Origin: an uncultured Alphaproteobacteria bacterium
GTDB lineage: Bacteria > Pseudomonadota > Alphaproteobacteria > HIMB59 > GCA-002718135
Reading direction: 5' to 3'
Assembly: GCA_902592345.1 (NCBI GenBank)
Contig: CACJEE010000001.1
Span: 1 to 46,037 of the forward strand
Length of the DNA stretch: 46,037 nucleotides
Under the pieces are notes generated by a model. The model had not been told where the DNA came from, ran no database searches, and saw only the letters and a program-made list of their open reading frames with translations. The position numbers were made by a program, and so were the translations under genes. This document shows positions 8,487 through 15,828 of this stretch, piece after piece. Positions within the stretch are counted from its first letter, which is position 1. Each line of letters starts with the position of its first letter.

Positions 8487-9437
8487 ATGATTTCTTTAGA
8501 TCAAATTAAAGAGGCACATCAAAAAATATCACCTCATATTAATTATACACCGTTAATTTACTCAGATTTTTTATCTAAAAATAGAACTGTAAAATTAAAA
8601 TTAGAATCACTGCAAAAAACTGGATCATTTAAATTAAGAGGGGCACTTAATAAATTACTATCACTTTCTGACCATGAAAAAAGCAAAGGAGTGATAGCTG
8701 TTTCGACAGGTAACCATGGCAAGGGAGTAGCTTATGCTGCAAGTTTATTAGGTGTCAAATCAACTATTTATATGTCTTCTATGGTTCCAGAATACAGAAA
8801 ATTAGCAATAGAAGCTTTAGGAGCTAATGTAGAAATAGTAGGTCAAAATAGTGATGAAGCAGATTTATATGCAAGAAACATTTCAGAAAAAGAAAATATA
8901 ACTCTTATACATCCATTCGATGATGAGGATATAATCATAGGTCAGGGAACTACGGGTCTAGAAATGATAAATGATTTTCCTGAAGTTGATACAGTAATTA
9001 TTCCAACCTCAGGTGGAGGTTTGATTGGTGGAATTGCACTTGCATTAAAATTACAAAAACCTAGAATTAAAGTAATTGCTGTTTCAATGGAAAGAGGACC
9101 CTCAATGTATGAAAGTCTTAAACAAGGGAAGCCAGTAGATGTAGAGGAATTAGAAACACTTGCTGATTGTTTGGGAGGAAGCATAGGATTGAATAATAAA
9201 TTTACGTTTGATATAGCTAAGGAAACAATAGATGATTTTGTACTAGTTAATGAAGATAAGATAGCTGAAGGTATAAAATTAAATTTTACTGAACATAGAA
9301 TAGTATCTGAAGGCGCAGCAGCAACTAGTGTTATGGTCGCAAAAGATAATTTATCATCTCATCTTGGCAAAAATATTATATGCTTAATTTGTGGCGGCAA
9401 TATTGAGAAAAATTTATTTAAAAAAATAATTTCATGA
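8487..9437 (+). CDS. eutB: EutB-like threonine dehydratase family PLP enzyme
   Basis: The 316-residue catalytic domain of serine/threonine dehydratases is seen without the C-terminal ACT regulatory domain of IlvA. PLP-binding Lys49 lies in KTGSFKLRGA, the substrate Asn loop is STGNHGKGV, and the glycine-rich phosphate loop is TSGGGLIGG. Such enzymes eliminate water and ammonia from beta-hydroxy amino acids, or racemise them. In eutABC operons this member is EutB, needed for hydroxyectoine but not ectoine breakdown. It begins directly after eutA and overlaps eutC by four bases (ATGA). A catabolic threonine or hydroxyaspartate dehydratase would look similar; the neighbours favour EutB. Confidence 0.82.
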   Translation: MISLDQIKEAHQKISPHINYTPLIYSDFLSKNRTVKLKLESLQKTGSFKLRGALNKLLSLSDHEKSKGVIAVSTGNHGKGVAYAASLLGVKSTIYMSSMVPEYRKLAIEALGANVEIVGQNSDEADLYARNISEKENITLIHPFDDEDIIIGQGTTGLEMINDFPEVDTVIIPTSGGGLIGGIALALKLQKPRIKVIAVSMERGPSMYESLKQGKPVDVEELETLADCLGGSIGLNNKFTFDIAKETIDDFVLVNEDKIAEGIKLNFTEHRIVSEGAAATSVMVAKDNLSSHLGKNIICLICGGNIEKNLFKKIIS

Positions 9438-10417
9438 CATTAGTATTAACTTCTAATGAAATCAAAAAATGTGTTCAGTTAAATGGACAACTTATTCCTA
9501 TAATTGAAGACGCTTTTAAAAGTTTAGCTTTGGGAAAAACGACGATGCCTCCAATCCTTCGTCTTGATATCGAAAAATATCATGGAGAATCTGATGTTAA
9601 GGCCGCTTATATAGATGGACTAGATAGTTATGCTATTAAGGTTGCATCAGGTTTTTTTAATAATCCAAATCTAGGTCTTCCATCTAGTAATGGTTTAATG
9701 ATTTTATTAGATTCAAAAACTGGTATGTTAAAATCTGTTTTGTTGGATAAAGGATATTTAACGGATGTACGCACAGCTATAGCAGGTGCAATCGCAGCAA
9801 AACATTTATCAAATCCAGAATCATCAAATGTAGGAATTATTGGAGCAGGTGTTCAGGCAAAGATGCAGCTAGAGGCTTTATTATTAGTTAGAAATATTAA
9901 GACAGCTTATATTTGGTCGAGAGATTCTAAAAAAACAAATACATTTGTTCAAAATATTAAAGATAAAATAAATATAAAAATTATTGAATGCGAATCTCCT
10001 GAACAAACTGTTAATTTATCTGAAATTCTCATAACTTGTACGCCTAGTAAATCGCCTATTATTAAATCAGAATGGTTGAAGAAAGGTTTGCATATTACTG
10101 CAATGGGATCAGATGCTGAGATGAAAAATGAATTGGATCCCAAAATTATTAAAGATTGTGATTATTATATTCCTGATAGCCAATCTCAAACTTCTATTTT
10201 AGGAGAATTAAATCATGCAATTAAAGCAGGTTTAGTAAGTGCAGAAAAAAAATATAATGAACTTGGGTCAGTAATTATTAATTCAAATTTAGGCAGAAGA
10301 AATATTAATGATGTTACAGTTGCTGACTTAACTGGAACTGGAGTTCAGGATACAGCAATAGCAAGACATACATATAAGATATCAGCAGATAAAGGTTTTG
10401 GAATAATGATAGAGTAA
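9434..10417 (+). CDS. eutC: EutC-like ornithine cyclodeaminase/mu-crystallin family protein
   Basis: The 327-residue protein shows the family's DVRTAIAGAIAAKHL block and the NAD(P)-binding Rossmann motif VGIIGAGVQAKMQLEAL, then ITAMGSDAEMKNELD and the C-terminal DLTGTGVQDTAIA. Members include ornithine cyclodeaminase, alanine dehydrogenases and imine reductases. In hydroxyectoine gene sets the equivalent is EutC. Its ATG overlaps the eutB stop, and the molybdoenzyme gene starts two bases after its own stop. Ornithine produced by an amidinotransferase could also be a substrate, an alternative reading that would link the first and fourth genes of the operon. Confidence 0.82.
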   Translation: MTLVLTSNEIKKCVQLNGQLIPIIEDAFKSLALGKTTMPPILRLDIEKYHGESDVKAAYIDGLDSYAIKVASGFFNNPNLGLPSSNGLMILLDSKTGMLKSVLLDKGYLTDVRTAIAGAIAAKHLSNPESSNVGIIGAGVQAKMQLEALLLVRNIKTAYIWSRDSKKTNTFVQNIKDKINIKIIECESPEQTVNLSEILITCTPSKSPIIKSEWLKKGLHITAMGSDAEMKNELDPKIIKDCDYYIPDSQSQTSILGELNHAIKAGLVSAEKKYNELGSVIINSNLGRRNINDVTVADLTGTGVQDTAIARHTYKISADKGFGIMIE

Positions 10418-10419
10418 TA

Positions 10420-12714
10420 ATGTCAAAGTATATTAGTACACATTGGGGAACATATAAAGTTAATCAAGATAAAGAAAATAATATCTCATTAGATTATTGG
10501 GAAAAAGACTATTATCCAACAAGATTTGGATTAAGTTTAACTGAAGCAGCAACTGATCATTTAAGAATAAAACAACCATATATTAGAAAAGGTTGGTTAA
10601 AGAATAAAGGTAAGAGTGATATTGACAGAGGAAAAGATACCTTTATCCCTATGTCTTGGGATGAAAGCTTGGATATTGCTGCTAATGAACTTTTAAAAAC
10701 AAAAAATAATTTTGGCAATTCTTCAATTTATGCAGGTTCTTATGGTTGGGCTAGTGCCGGAAGATTCCATCATGCAAAAAGTCAAGTTAACCGTTTTTTT
10801 AATCATTTTGGGGGCTTTAGTTCTTCATATCAAAGTTATTCTTATGCTGCAGCTCAAACAATCCTACCTCATATTATTGGTTTAGATCTTTATTCAACTC
10901 TAGACGAACATAATTCATGGAATGCTTTATCAGACAATTGTGAACTTATGGTTATGTTTGGAGGCATGCCTCTAAAAAATTCCAAAGTTTCATCAGGAGG
11001 AGTTGGAAAACACTCAACACAAGAAGGTATGAAAAAATGTGTATTAGGTGGAACAAAATTTATAAACATTAGTCCTTTAAAAAATGACTCTCCAGAATTT
11101 TTAAATTCTGAACATATTGCTATAAGACCAAATACAGATACAGCGCTGATGTTAAGTCTTGCTTACATTCTGATTACAAATAATTCATATGATAAAGATT
11201 TTATAAATAAATATACAGTAGGTTTTGATAGTTTTGCATCATATGTATTGGGTAAAAAAAATAATGCTCCTTGTACACCAGAATGGGCATCAAATATTAC
11301 TAACATACCGATTAAAAAAATTAAAAACTTAGCTGAAAAATTAATCACAAAAAAAACTATGATTTCTATGTCTTGGAGTTTGCAAAGAGCATCAAGAGGA
11401 GAGCAACCATTATGGATGGGTATTACTCTTGCATGTATGATTGGTCAGATTGGAACAGCAGGTGGAGGATTTGGTTTTGGTTACTCTGCCGTAAATAGTA
11501 CAGGTGATTCATTTACTAAAATACCATGGAAAAGTCTTCCACAAGGTAAAAATAATATTAAAGATTTCATTCCTGTTGCAAGAATAACGGACATGCTTGA
11601 AAAGCCTGGCGAAACTTTTGATTATGATGGTCAGAAATTGAAATATCCAGATATAAAATTAGTTTATTGGGCTGGAGGTAATCCATTCCATCATCATCAA
11701 GACTTAAATAGATTAGTAAAAGCATGGCAACATCCTAATACTATAATTGTTAATGAAATATGGTGGAATGCTCAAGCAAGACATGCTGATATTATTTTTC
11801 CAGCTAATACTGCTTTAGAAAGAAATGATTTAATGCTTAATCCAAGAGATCCAACAATAGTTGCTAATAAAAAATCCATAGACTCTTTTGCTAATTCTAA
11901 AAGTGATTATGAAATTTTTTCAGGACTTGCAAATAGATTGGGATTTGAATCGACTTTTACTGACAATAAAAATGAAATGGAATGGATTGAATTTCTTTGG
12001 GAAGAAAGTAAAAAAATTGCTAAAGATTTTAAAATAAAATTACCTGATTTTAAGAAATTTTGGGCAAATGGATTTTATGAAGTTCCCTGTCCAGATAAAA
12101 AGAAAATTATGTTTGAAAATTTTAGAAATGATCCAGAAAACTTTCCATTAAAGACCCCTTCTGGAAAAATTGAAATTTCTTCCAATACTATTGAAAGCTT
12201 TCAATTAAAAGATTGCTTATCTCATCCAAGTTGGTTTGAGCCGTATGAGTGGTTAGGAAAAATAAATAAGTATACTCTACATCTGATATCAAACCAACCA
12301 ACTCATCGTTTACATGGTCAACTTGATAATGCTTCAGATAGTAGAAAAAGTAAAATCAAAGATAGGGAGCCGGTATTAATTAATTCATTGGATGCAAATA
12401 AACGATCAATTAAAGATGATGATATAGTTATGCTTTATAATGATAGAGGAAAAGTTTTGGCAGGAGCTATTCTGTCTGAAGATGTTATGCCAGGGGTAGT
12501 AGTTTTGTCTACTGGGGCTTGGTTTGACCCTAATTACACTTTGAATACAGAAGTACACGGAAATCCCAATGTTCTAACAAATGATGTTGGAACTTCATCT
12601 CTTGGTCAAGGTCCTACCTCTCATACAACTTTAATAGAAATTAAAAAAGCAAGTAAAGAAGAAATTGCTGATGTTATGATTTTTAATAGTTTAAGTTTTA
12701 AAGAAAATACTTGA
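10420..12714 (+). CDS. DMSO reductase-family molybdopterin oxidoreductase (BisC/TorA-like), cytoplasmic
   Basis: The 764-residue protein follows the BisC/TorA branch: RFGLSLTEAATDHLRIKQP near the start, SYGWASAGRFHHAKSQ (region of the serine Mo ligand and dithiolene contacts), YWAGGNPFHHHQDLNR, and a C-terminal molydopterin-binding barrel ending VGTSSLGQGPTSHT. The N-terminus has no Tat leader and no CxxC iron-sulfur motif, so it should be a cytoplasmic single-subunit enzyme like biotin sulfoxide reductase. This class reduces S- or N-oxides or carries out oxo transfer. It is two bases downstream of eutC and 33 upstream of ehuA, clearly inside the solute operon, where molybdoenzymes are not a standard member. 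The substrate is unknown. Confidence 0.85.
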   Translation: MSKYISTHWGTYKVNQDKENNISLDYWEKDYYPTRFGLSLTEAATDHLRIKQPYIRKGWLKNKGKSDIDRGKDTFIPMSWDESLDIAANELLKTKNNFGNSSIYAGSYGWASAGRFHHAKSQVNRFFNHFGGFSSSYQSYSYAAAQTILPHIIGLDLYSTLDEHNSWNALSDNCELMVMFGGMPLKNSKVSSGGVGKHSTQEGMKKCVLGGTKFINISPLKNDSPEFLNSEHIAIRPNTDTALMLSLAYILITNNSYDKDFINKYTVGFDSFASYVLGKKNNAPCTPEWASNITNIPIKKIKNLAEKLITKKTMISMSWSLQRASRGEQPLWMGITLACMIGQIGTAGGGFGFGYSAVNSTGDSFTKIPWKSLPQGKNNIKDFIPVARITDMLEKPGETFDYDGQKLKYPDIKLVYWAGGNPFHHHQDLNRLVKAWQHPNTIIVNEIWWNAQARHADIIFPANTALERNDLMLNPRDPTIVANKKSIDSFANSKSDYEIFSGLANRLGFESTFTDNKNEMEWIEFLWEESKKIAKDFKIKLPDFKKFWANGFYEVPCPDKKKIMFENFRNDPENFPLKTPSGKIEISSNTIESFQLKDCLSHPSWFEPYEWLGKINKYTLHLISNQPTHRLHGQLDNASDSRKSKIKDREPVLINSLDANKRSIKDDDIVMLYNDRGKVLAGAILSEDVMPGVVVLSTGAWFDPNYTLNTEVHGNPNVLTNDVGTSSLGQGPTSHTTLIEIKKASKEEIADVMIFNSLSFKENT

Positions 12715-12747
12715 TCTTAGTCTATTATTACTTACAAAACTTATTTT

Positions 12748-13512
12748 ATGAATAATATTATTACATTTGATAAGGTTTCCAAATCTTTTGGTGAGCTGAA
12801 AGTACTAGACCAATTAAATTTAGAAGTAAAAGATGGTGAAAAATTAGCTCTGATTGGTCCAAGTGGTTCTGGCAAAACGACAATCTTAAGAATTTTAATG
12901 ACATTGGAGACAATAGATAGTGGTTTTGTATCTGTTAATAATGAGTATTTATGGCATGAAAAAATTAATGATAAAGTACTTCCCGCAACTGATAAACATC
13001 TACAAAAAATGCGTGATCAGATTGGGATGGTTTTTCAACAATTCAATTTATTTCCTCACTTAACAGCTATAGAAAATGTTAAGCAACCTCAAATTTTAGT
13101 TAAAAAGAAAAATGAAAGTGAAGCAAAAGAAAAAGCAGAAGATCTATTTAACATGATTGGATTAAGTGATAAAATAGATCATTATCCTCATCAGTTATCG
13201 GGTGGTCAGCAACAAAGAGTTGCAATTGCAAGGGCTTTAGCTATGGATCCTAAAATAATGTTATTTGATGAAGTAACATCTGCATTAGATCCTGAGCTAG
13301 TGGATGAAGTGTTGGCAGTTTTAAGAAAATTAGCTGCAGACTCGGATACAACTATGTTAACAGTCACACATGAGATGAATTTTGCTCAAGATTTTGCTGA
13401 TAGAGTCCTATTTTTTGATGCTGGTCAGATTGTAGAGTCAGGGTCTCCTAAAGAGTTATTTTCAAATCCAAGAGAAGAGAGAACTAAGTCTTTCTTACGT
13501 AAATTTATATAG
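12748..13512 (+). CDS. ehuA: Ectoine/hydroxyectoine ABC transporter ATPase EhuA
   Basis: The 254-residue ATPase of the polar amino-acid (PAAT) type has Walker A GPSGSGKTT, Q-loop MVFQQFNLF, signature LSGGQQQRVAIARAL and Walker B with switch IMLFDEVTSALDPE plus the H-loop THEM. The substrate call comes from its position between eutABC and ehuBCD, as in Sinorhizobium meliloti. No strong ribosome site is visible before the ATG. The 90 bases downstream separate it from ehuB and contain inverted repeats. Confidence 0.88.
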   Translation: MNNIITFDKVSKSFGELKVLDQLNLEVKDGEKLALIGPSGSGKTTILRILMTLETIDSGFVSVNNEYLWHEKINDKVLPATDKHLQKMRDQIGMVFQQFNLFPHLTAIENVKQPQILVKKKNESEAKEKAEDLFNMIGLSDKIDHYPHQLSGGQQQRVAIARALAMDPKIMLFDEVTSALDPELVDEVLAVLRKLAADSDTTMLTVTHEMNFAQDFADRVLFFDAGQIVESGSPKELFSNPREERTKSFLRKFI

Positions 13513-13602
13513 TTTACCAATCCTTTTGCTCTTTAAAGGTTGTATTTATTATCAATGTCTGATTAAGTTTTTTTATATTTAATCAAATACAAGGAGGATA
13601 AA
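13513..13602 (+). promoter_or_regulatory. ehuA-ehuB intergenic region with two inverted repeats and a strong ribosome site
   Basis: A weak hairpin (CCTTT 13522-13526 with AAAGG 13535-13539, extended by CAA/TTG around one bulge) follows ehuA. A second inverted repeat TGATTAA (13560-13566) and TTAATCA (13579-13585) ends eight bases before the AGGAGG ribosome site (about 13592-13597). The arrangement suggests either an extra promoter/operator or a stabilising mRNA structure for ehuB. There is no experimental support. Confidence 0.4.
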
Positions 13603-14445
13603 ATGAAAAAACTAGCTTTATTTTTAATTAGTTTTGCAATTTTACTTGGTTCAGCAAAAACTTCATTTGCTGAATCTGATACTTTAAAAAGACTAAAAAA
13701 ACAAGGATATGCAACTGTAGCTGTTGCAAATGAACCGCCATATAGTGATATCAAAACTGATGGTTATGTAACAGGTGCTGCTCCAGATGTAGCTCGTGCT
13801 GTTTTAAACATGTTAGGTGTACCTGATTTAAAAGCTGAAGTTATTATGTATGGTGCTATGATACCTGCGCTTCAAGCACGAAGAGTGGATATGGCTACAT
13901 CAGGACTTTATATTAAACCTGATAGATGTGAGTCTATTATTTATTCTGAGCCTGATTTATGTGGTGCTGAAGCATTTGCAGTTCCTGTTGGCAATCCAAA
14001 TAACCTGCTAACATATGAGGACATAGCTGCACAACCTGATTTAAAAATGGTTACTTGTGCTGGATGTGCTGAAGAAAAATATGCTTTAGAAAGAGGCGTT
14101 TCGGCTGATCAGATAGTTTATTTTGATACACCTCCAAGTGGAATTAAGATGCTTCAACAAGGTAGAGTAGATGTATTTGCTCTTTCTGGCTTAGGAACTC
14201 AAGATTTGTTAAATAAAACAAATGATCCTAACCTAGAATTAGTTATGCCTATTACTGGAGTTCCAATTGGATGTGCTGGTGCAGCATTCAACATGGATGA
14301 TAAAGAGTTCAGAGCAGAATATAATATGGCATTAGCAAAACTTAAAGCTACTGGAGAGTTTGCGGCTATTATTGAACCATATGGTTTTTCAGCAGAAGCT
14401 ACTGCTGGTGAGTCATATCTGACAAGATGTCCAGACGGAAAATAA
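13603..14445 (+). CDS. ehuB: Ectoine/hydroxyectoine-binding protein EhuB-like (periplasmic)
   Basis: The 280-residue protein has a 23-residue Sec signal peptide ending SFA. Counting from E24 as mature residue 1, residues E21, Y24, Y60, Y80 and R85 fall exactly where S. meliloti EhuB, as I recall its structure, uses E21, F24, Y60, F80 and R85 to hold ectoine. The sequence runs VANEPPYSDI, MYGAMIPALQ and SGLYIKPDRC. The family is SBP_bac_3 (polar amino acid type). The aromatic cage is kept, with Tyr in place of two Phe. AGGAGG six to eight bases before the ATG suggests high translation, as expected for a binding protein. A perfect terminator-like hairpin follows the gene. Confidence 0.87.
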   Translation: MKKLALFLISFAILLGSAKTSFAESDTLKRLKKQGYATVAVANEPPYSDIKTDGYVTGAAPDVARAVLNMLGVPDLKAEVIMYGAMIPALQARRVDMATSGLYIKPDRCESIIYSEPDLCGAEAFAVPVGNPNNLLTYEDIAAQPDLKMVTCAGCAEEKYALERGVSADQIVYFDTPPSGIKMLQQGRVDVFALSGLGTQDLLNKTNDPNLELVMPITGVPIGCAGAAFNMDDKEFRAEYNMALAKLKATGEFAAIIEPYGFSAEATAGESYLTRCPDGK

Positions 14446-14462
14446 ATTAAACTTTAAATTAT

Positions 14463-14496
14463 TTTGCCCTGTATTATTACAGGGCAAATTTTTTTT
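14463..14496 (+). terminator. Rho-independent terminator/attenuator between ehuB and ehuC
   Basis: A perfect 9-bp stem, TTTGCCCTG (14463-14471) with CAGGGCAAA (14480-14488), an 8-base loop and eight consecutive T (14489-14496). The T tract runs straight into the ehuC ATG at 14497. The only Shine-Dalgarno-like bases for ehuC (AGGG, 14481-14484) lie in the 3' arm, so the hairpin could both cut transcription and mask translation. Confidence 0.85.
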
Positions 14497-15165
14497 ATGA
14501 AAGAAGTTATAGCATTTTATCCAATTCTAATTGACGGCACAATTACGACAATTATTTTAACAGTTTTAAGCGCTATACTAGCGCTCGCGATTTCTTTTGT
14601 TGTGGGCCTATCTAGAATCTCAAAATTTAAAATTGTCAGAGTTTTAGCAATAATTTATTTAGAATTTTTTCGAGGTAGCTCTGCCCTTGTTCAAATGTTT
14701 TTTATTTATTTTGTCTTACCGATGTGGGGAATTTATTTTGATGCTTTAACAGCTGGCGTTATTGCAATTGGTTGCAATCTTGGAGCATATGGATCAGAGG
14801 TAGTAAGAGGTGGTGTATTAGCTGTTGGAAAAGAACAACATGAGGCTTCTTTGGCACTAAATTATTCTCCTTACAAAAGGTATAGGCACGTAATTATACC
14901 TCAGGCAATTCCTGTTATGATTCCTACTTTTGGAAATTTATTAATTGAACTTTTAAAATTAACTGCAGTAGCATCTCTTATAACTATTTCAGACTTAACA
15001 TTTATGGCACACATAATTAGAGTTCAAACTGCTTTAACCTTAGAGCCCTTCTTAGTAATATTAGTTATTTATTTTATCATCGCTTCGATTTTAGTAAAAA
15101 TTGTCGATATAATTGCTAAAAAATTTTCTAGGGGAAGAAATATTATGATTGCTGGAGAAAATTAG
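14497..15165 (+). CDS. ehuC: Ectoine/hydroxyectoine ABC transporter permease EhuC-like
   Basis: This is a PAAT-family permease (HisM/GlnP type) of 222 residues with several membrane helices. The EAA loop is recognisable in EQHEASLALNYSPYKRYRHVIIPQAIPVMIP. I start it at the ATG at 14497. The frame is open further upstream to a TTG (14464), but that stretch is the terminator stem. It is separated from ehuD by two bases. With EhuA and EhuB it should form an importer; specificity follows EhuB. Confidence 0.88.
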   Translation: MKEVIAFYPILIDGTITTIILTVLSAILALAISFVVGLSRISKFKIVRVLAIIYLEFFRGSSALVQMFFIYFVLPMWGIYFDALTAGVIAIGCNLGAYGSEVVRGGVLAVGKEQHEASLALNYSPYKRYRHVIIPQAIPVMIPTFGNLLIELLKLTAVASLITISDLTFMAHIIRVQTALTLEPFLVILVIYFIIASILVKIVDIIAKKFSRGRNIMIAGEN

Positions 15166-15167
15166 AG

Positions 15168-15827
15168 ATGTATTGGAGTTGGGAAGTAGCTTTTGATGTA
15201 TTACCACAATTAGCAAAAGGAGTTGTAGTAACTGTTCAAGCAACAATAGTTGCGTCTTTATTAGCTTATGTTTTAGGACTTGGAATAGCTATTTTAAAAA
15301 TGTCCAAAAGTAAGCTGTTGAGAATTGTTTTGTACTGGACTACAGAATTTATTAGAAGAACTCCAATATTAGTTCAGCTATATATTGTATTTTATGTTTT
15401 ACCTGATTATGGTATTTTTTTTGAAGCTTTTACATGTGGAGTTTTGGTTCTCGGAATTCATTTTAGTACCTATACAGCAGAAGTTTTTAGAGCTGGAATT
15501 GACAATGTTCCCAAAGGTCAATGGGAGGCTGCAAAATCATTAAACTATAATCAATATGAGACTTGGAAAAATGTAATTTTACCACAGGCTATACCACCTA
15601 TGATTCCACCTCTTGCAAACTATCTTATAACAATGTTTAAAGAAACACCTTTATTAGCTGCAATAACAGTTGTGGAATTATTTAGAGCTGCAGACCAATA
15701 TAGTAATAGTCATTACAAATATTTAGAACCAATGACTTTAGTTGGAGTATTTTTCTTAATAGTATCTATTCCTTCAGCAATTTTAGCAATGAAGTTAGAA
15801 AAACGCTTTAAGCAAAGAAAGATATAA
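15168..15827 (+). CDS. ehuD: Ectoine/hydroxyectoine ABC transporter permease EhuD-like
   Basis: This is the second PAAT permease, 219 residues, with the EAA motif in KGQWEAAKSLNYNQYETWKNVILPQAIPPMIPP and about five hydrophobic segments. EhuC and EhuD form the membrane heterodimer. The ATG follows the ehuC stop by two bases, and the PLP enzyme gene starts one base after its stop, so the catabolic genes downstream are on the same message as the transporter. Confidence 0.88.
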   Translation: MYWSWEVAFDVLPQLAKGVVVTVQATIVASLLAYVLGLGIAILKMSKSKLLRIVLYWTTEFIRRTPILVQLYIVFYVLPDYGIFFEAFTCGVLVLGIHFSTYTAEVFRAGIDNVPKGQWEAAKSLNYNQYETWKNVILPQAIPPMIPPLANYLITMFKETPLLAAITVVELFRAADQYSNSHYKYLEPMTLVGVFFLIVSIPSAILAMKLEKRFKQRKI

Positions 15828-15828
15828 A

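Noticed and set aside
3655-12714. Functional link between bioY and the BisC-like enzyme through biotin sulfoxide reduction
   Set aside because: They are over 6 kb apart in different operons, and the molybdoenzyme is tightly bound to eutC and ehuA.
14464-14496. Upstream extension of ehuC from a TTG codon
   Set aside because: The added stretch is the terminator hairpin and T tract; the ATG at 14497 gives the usual permease N-terminus.
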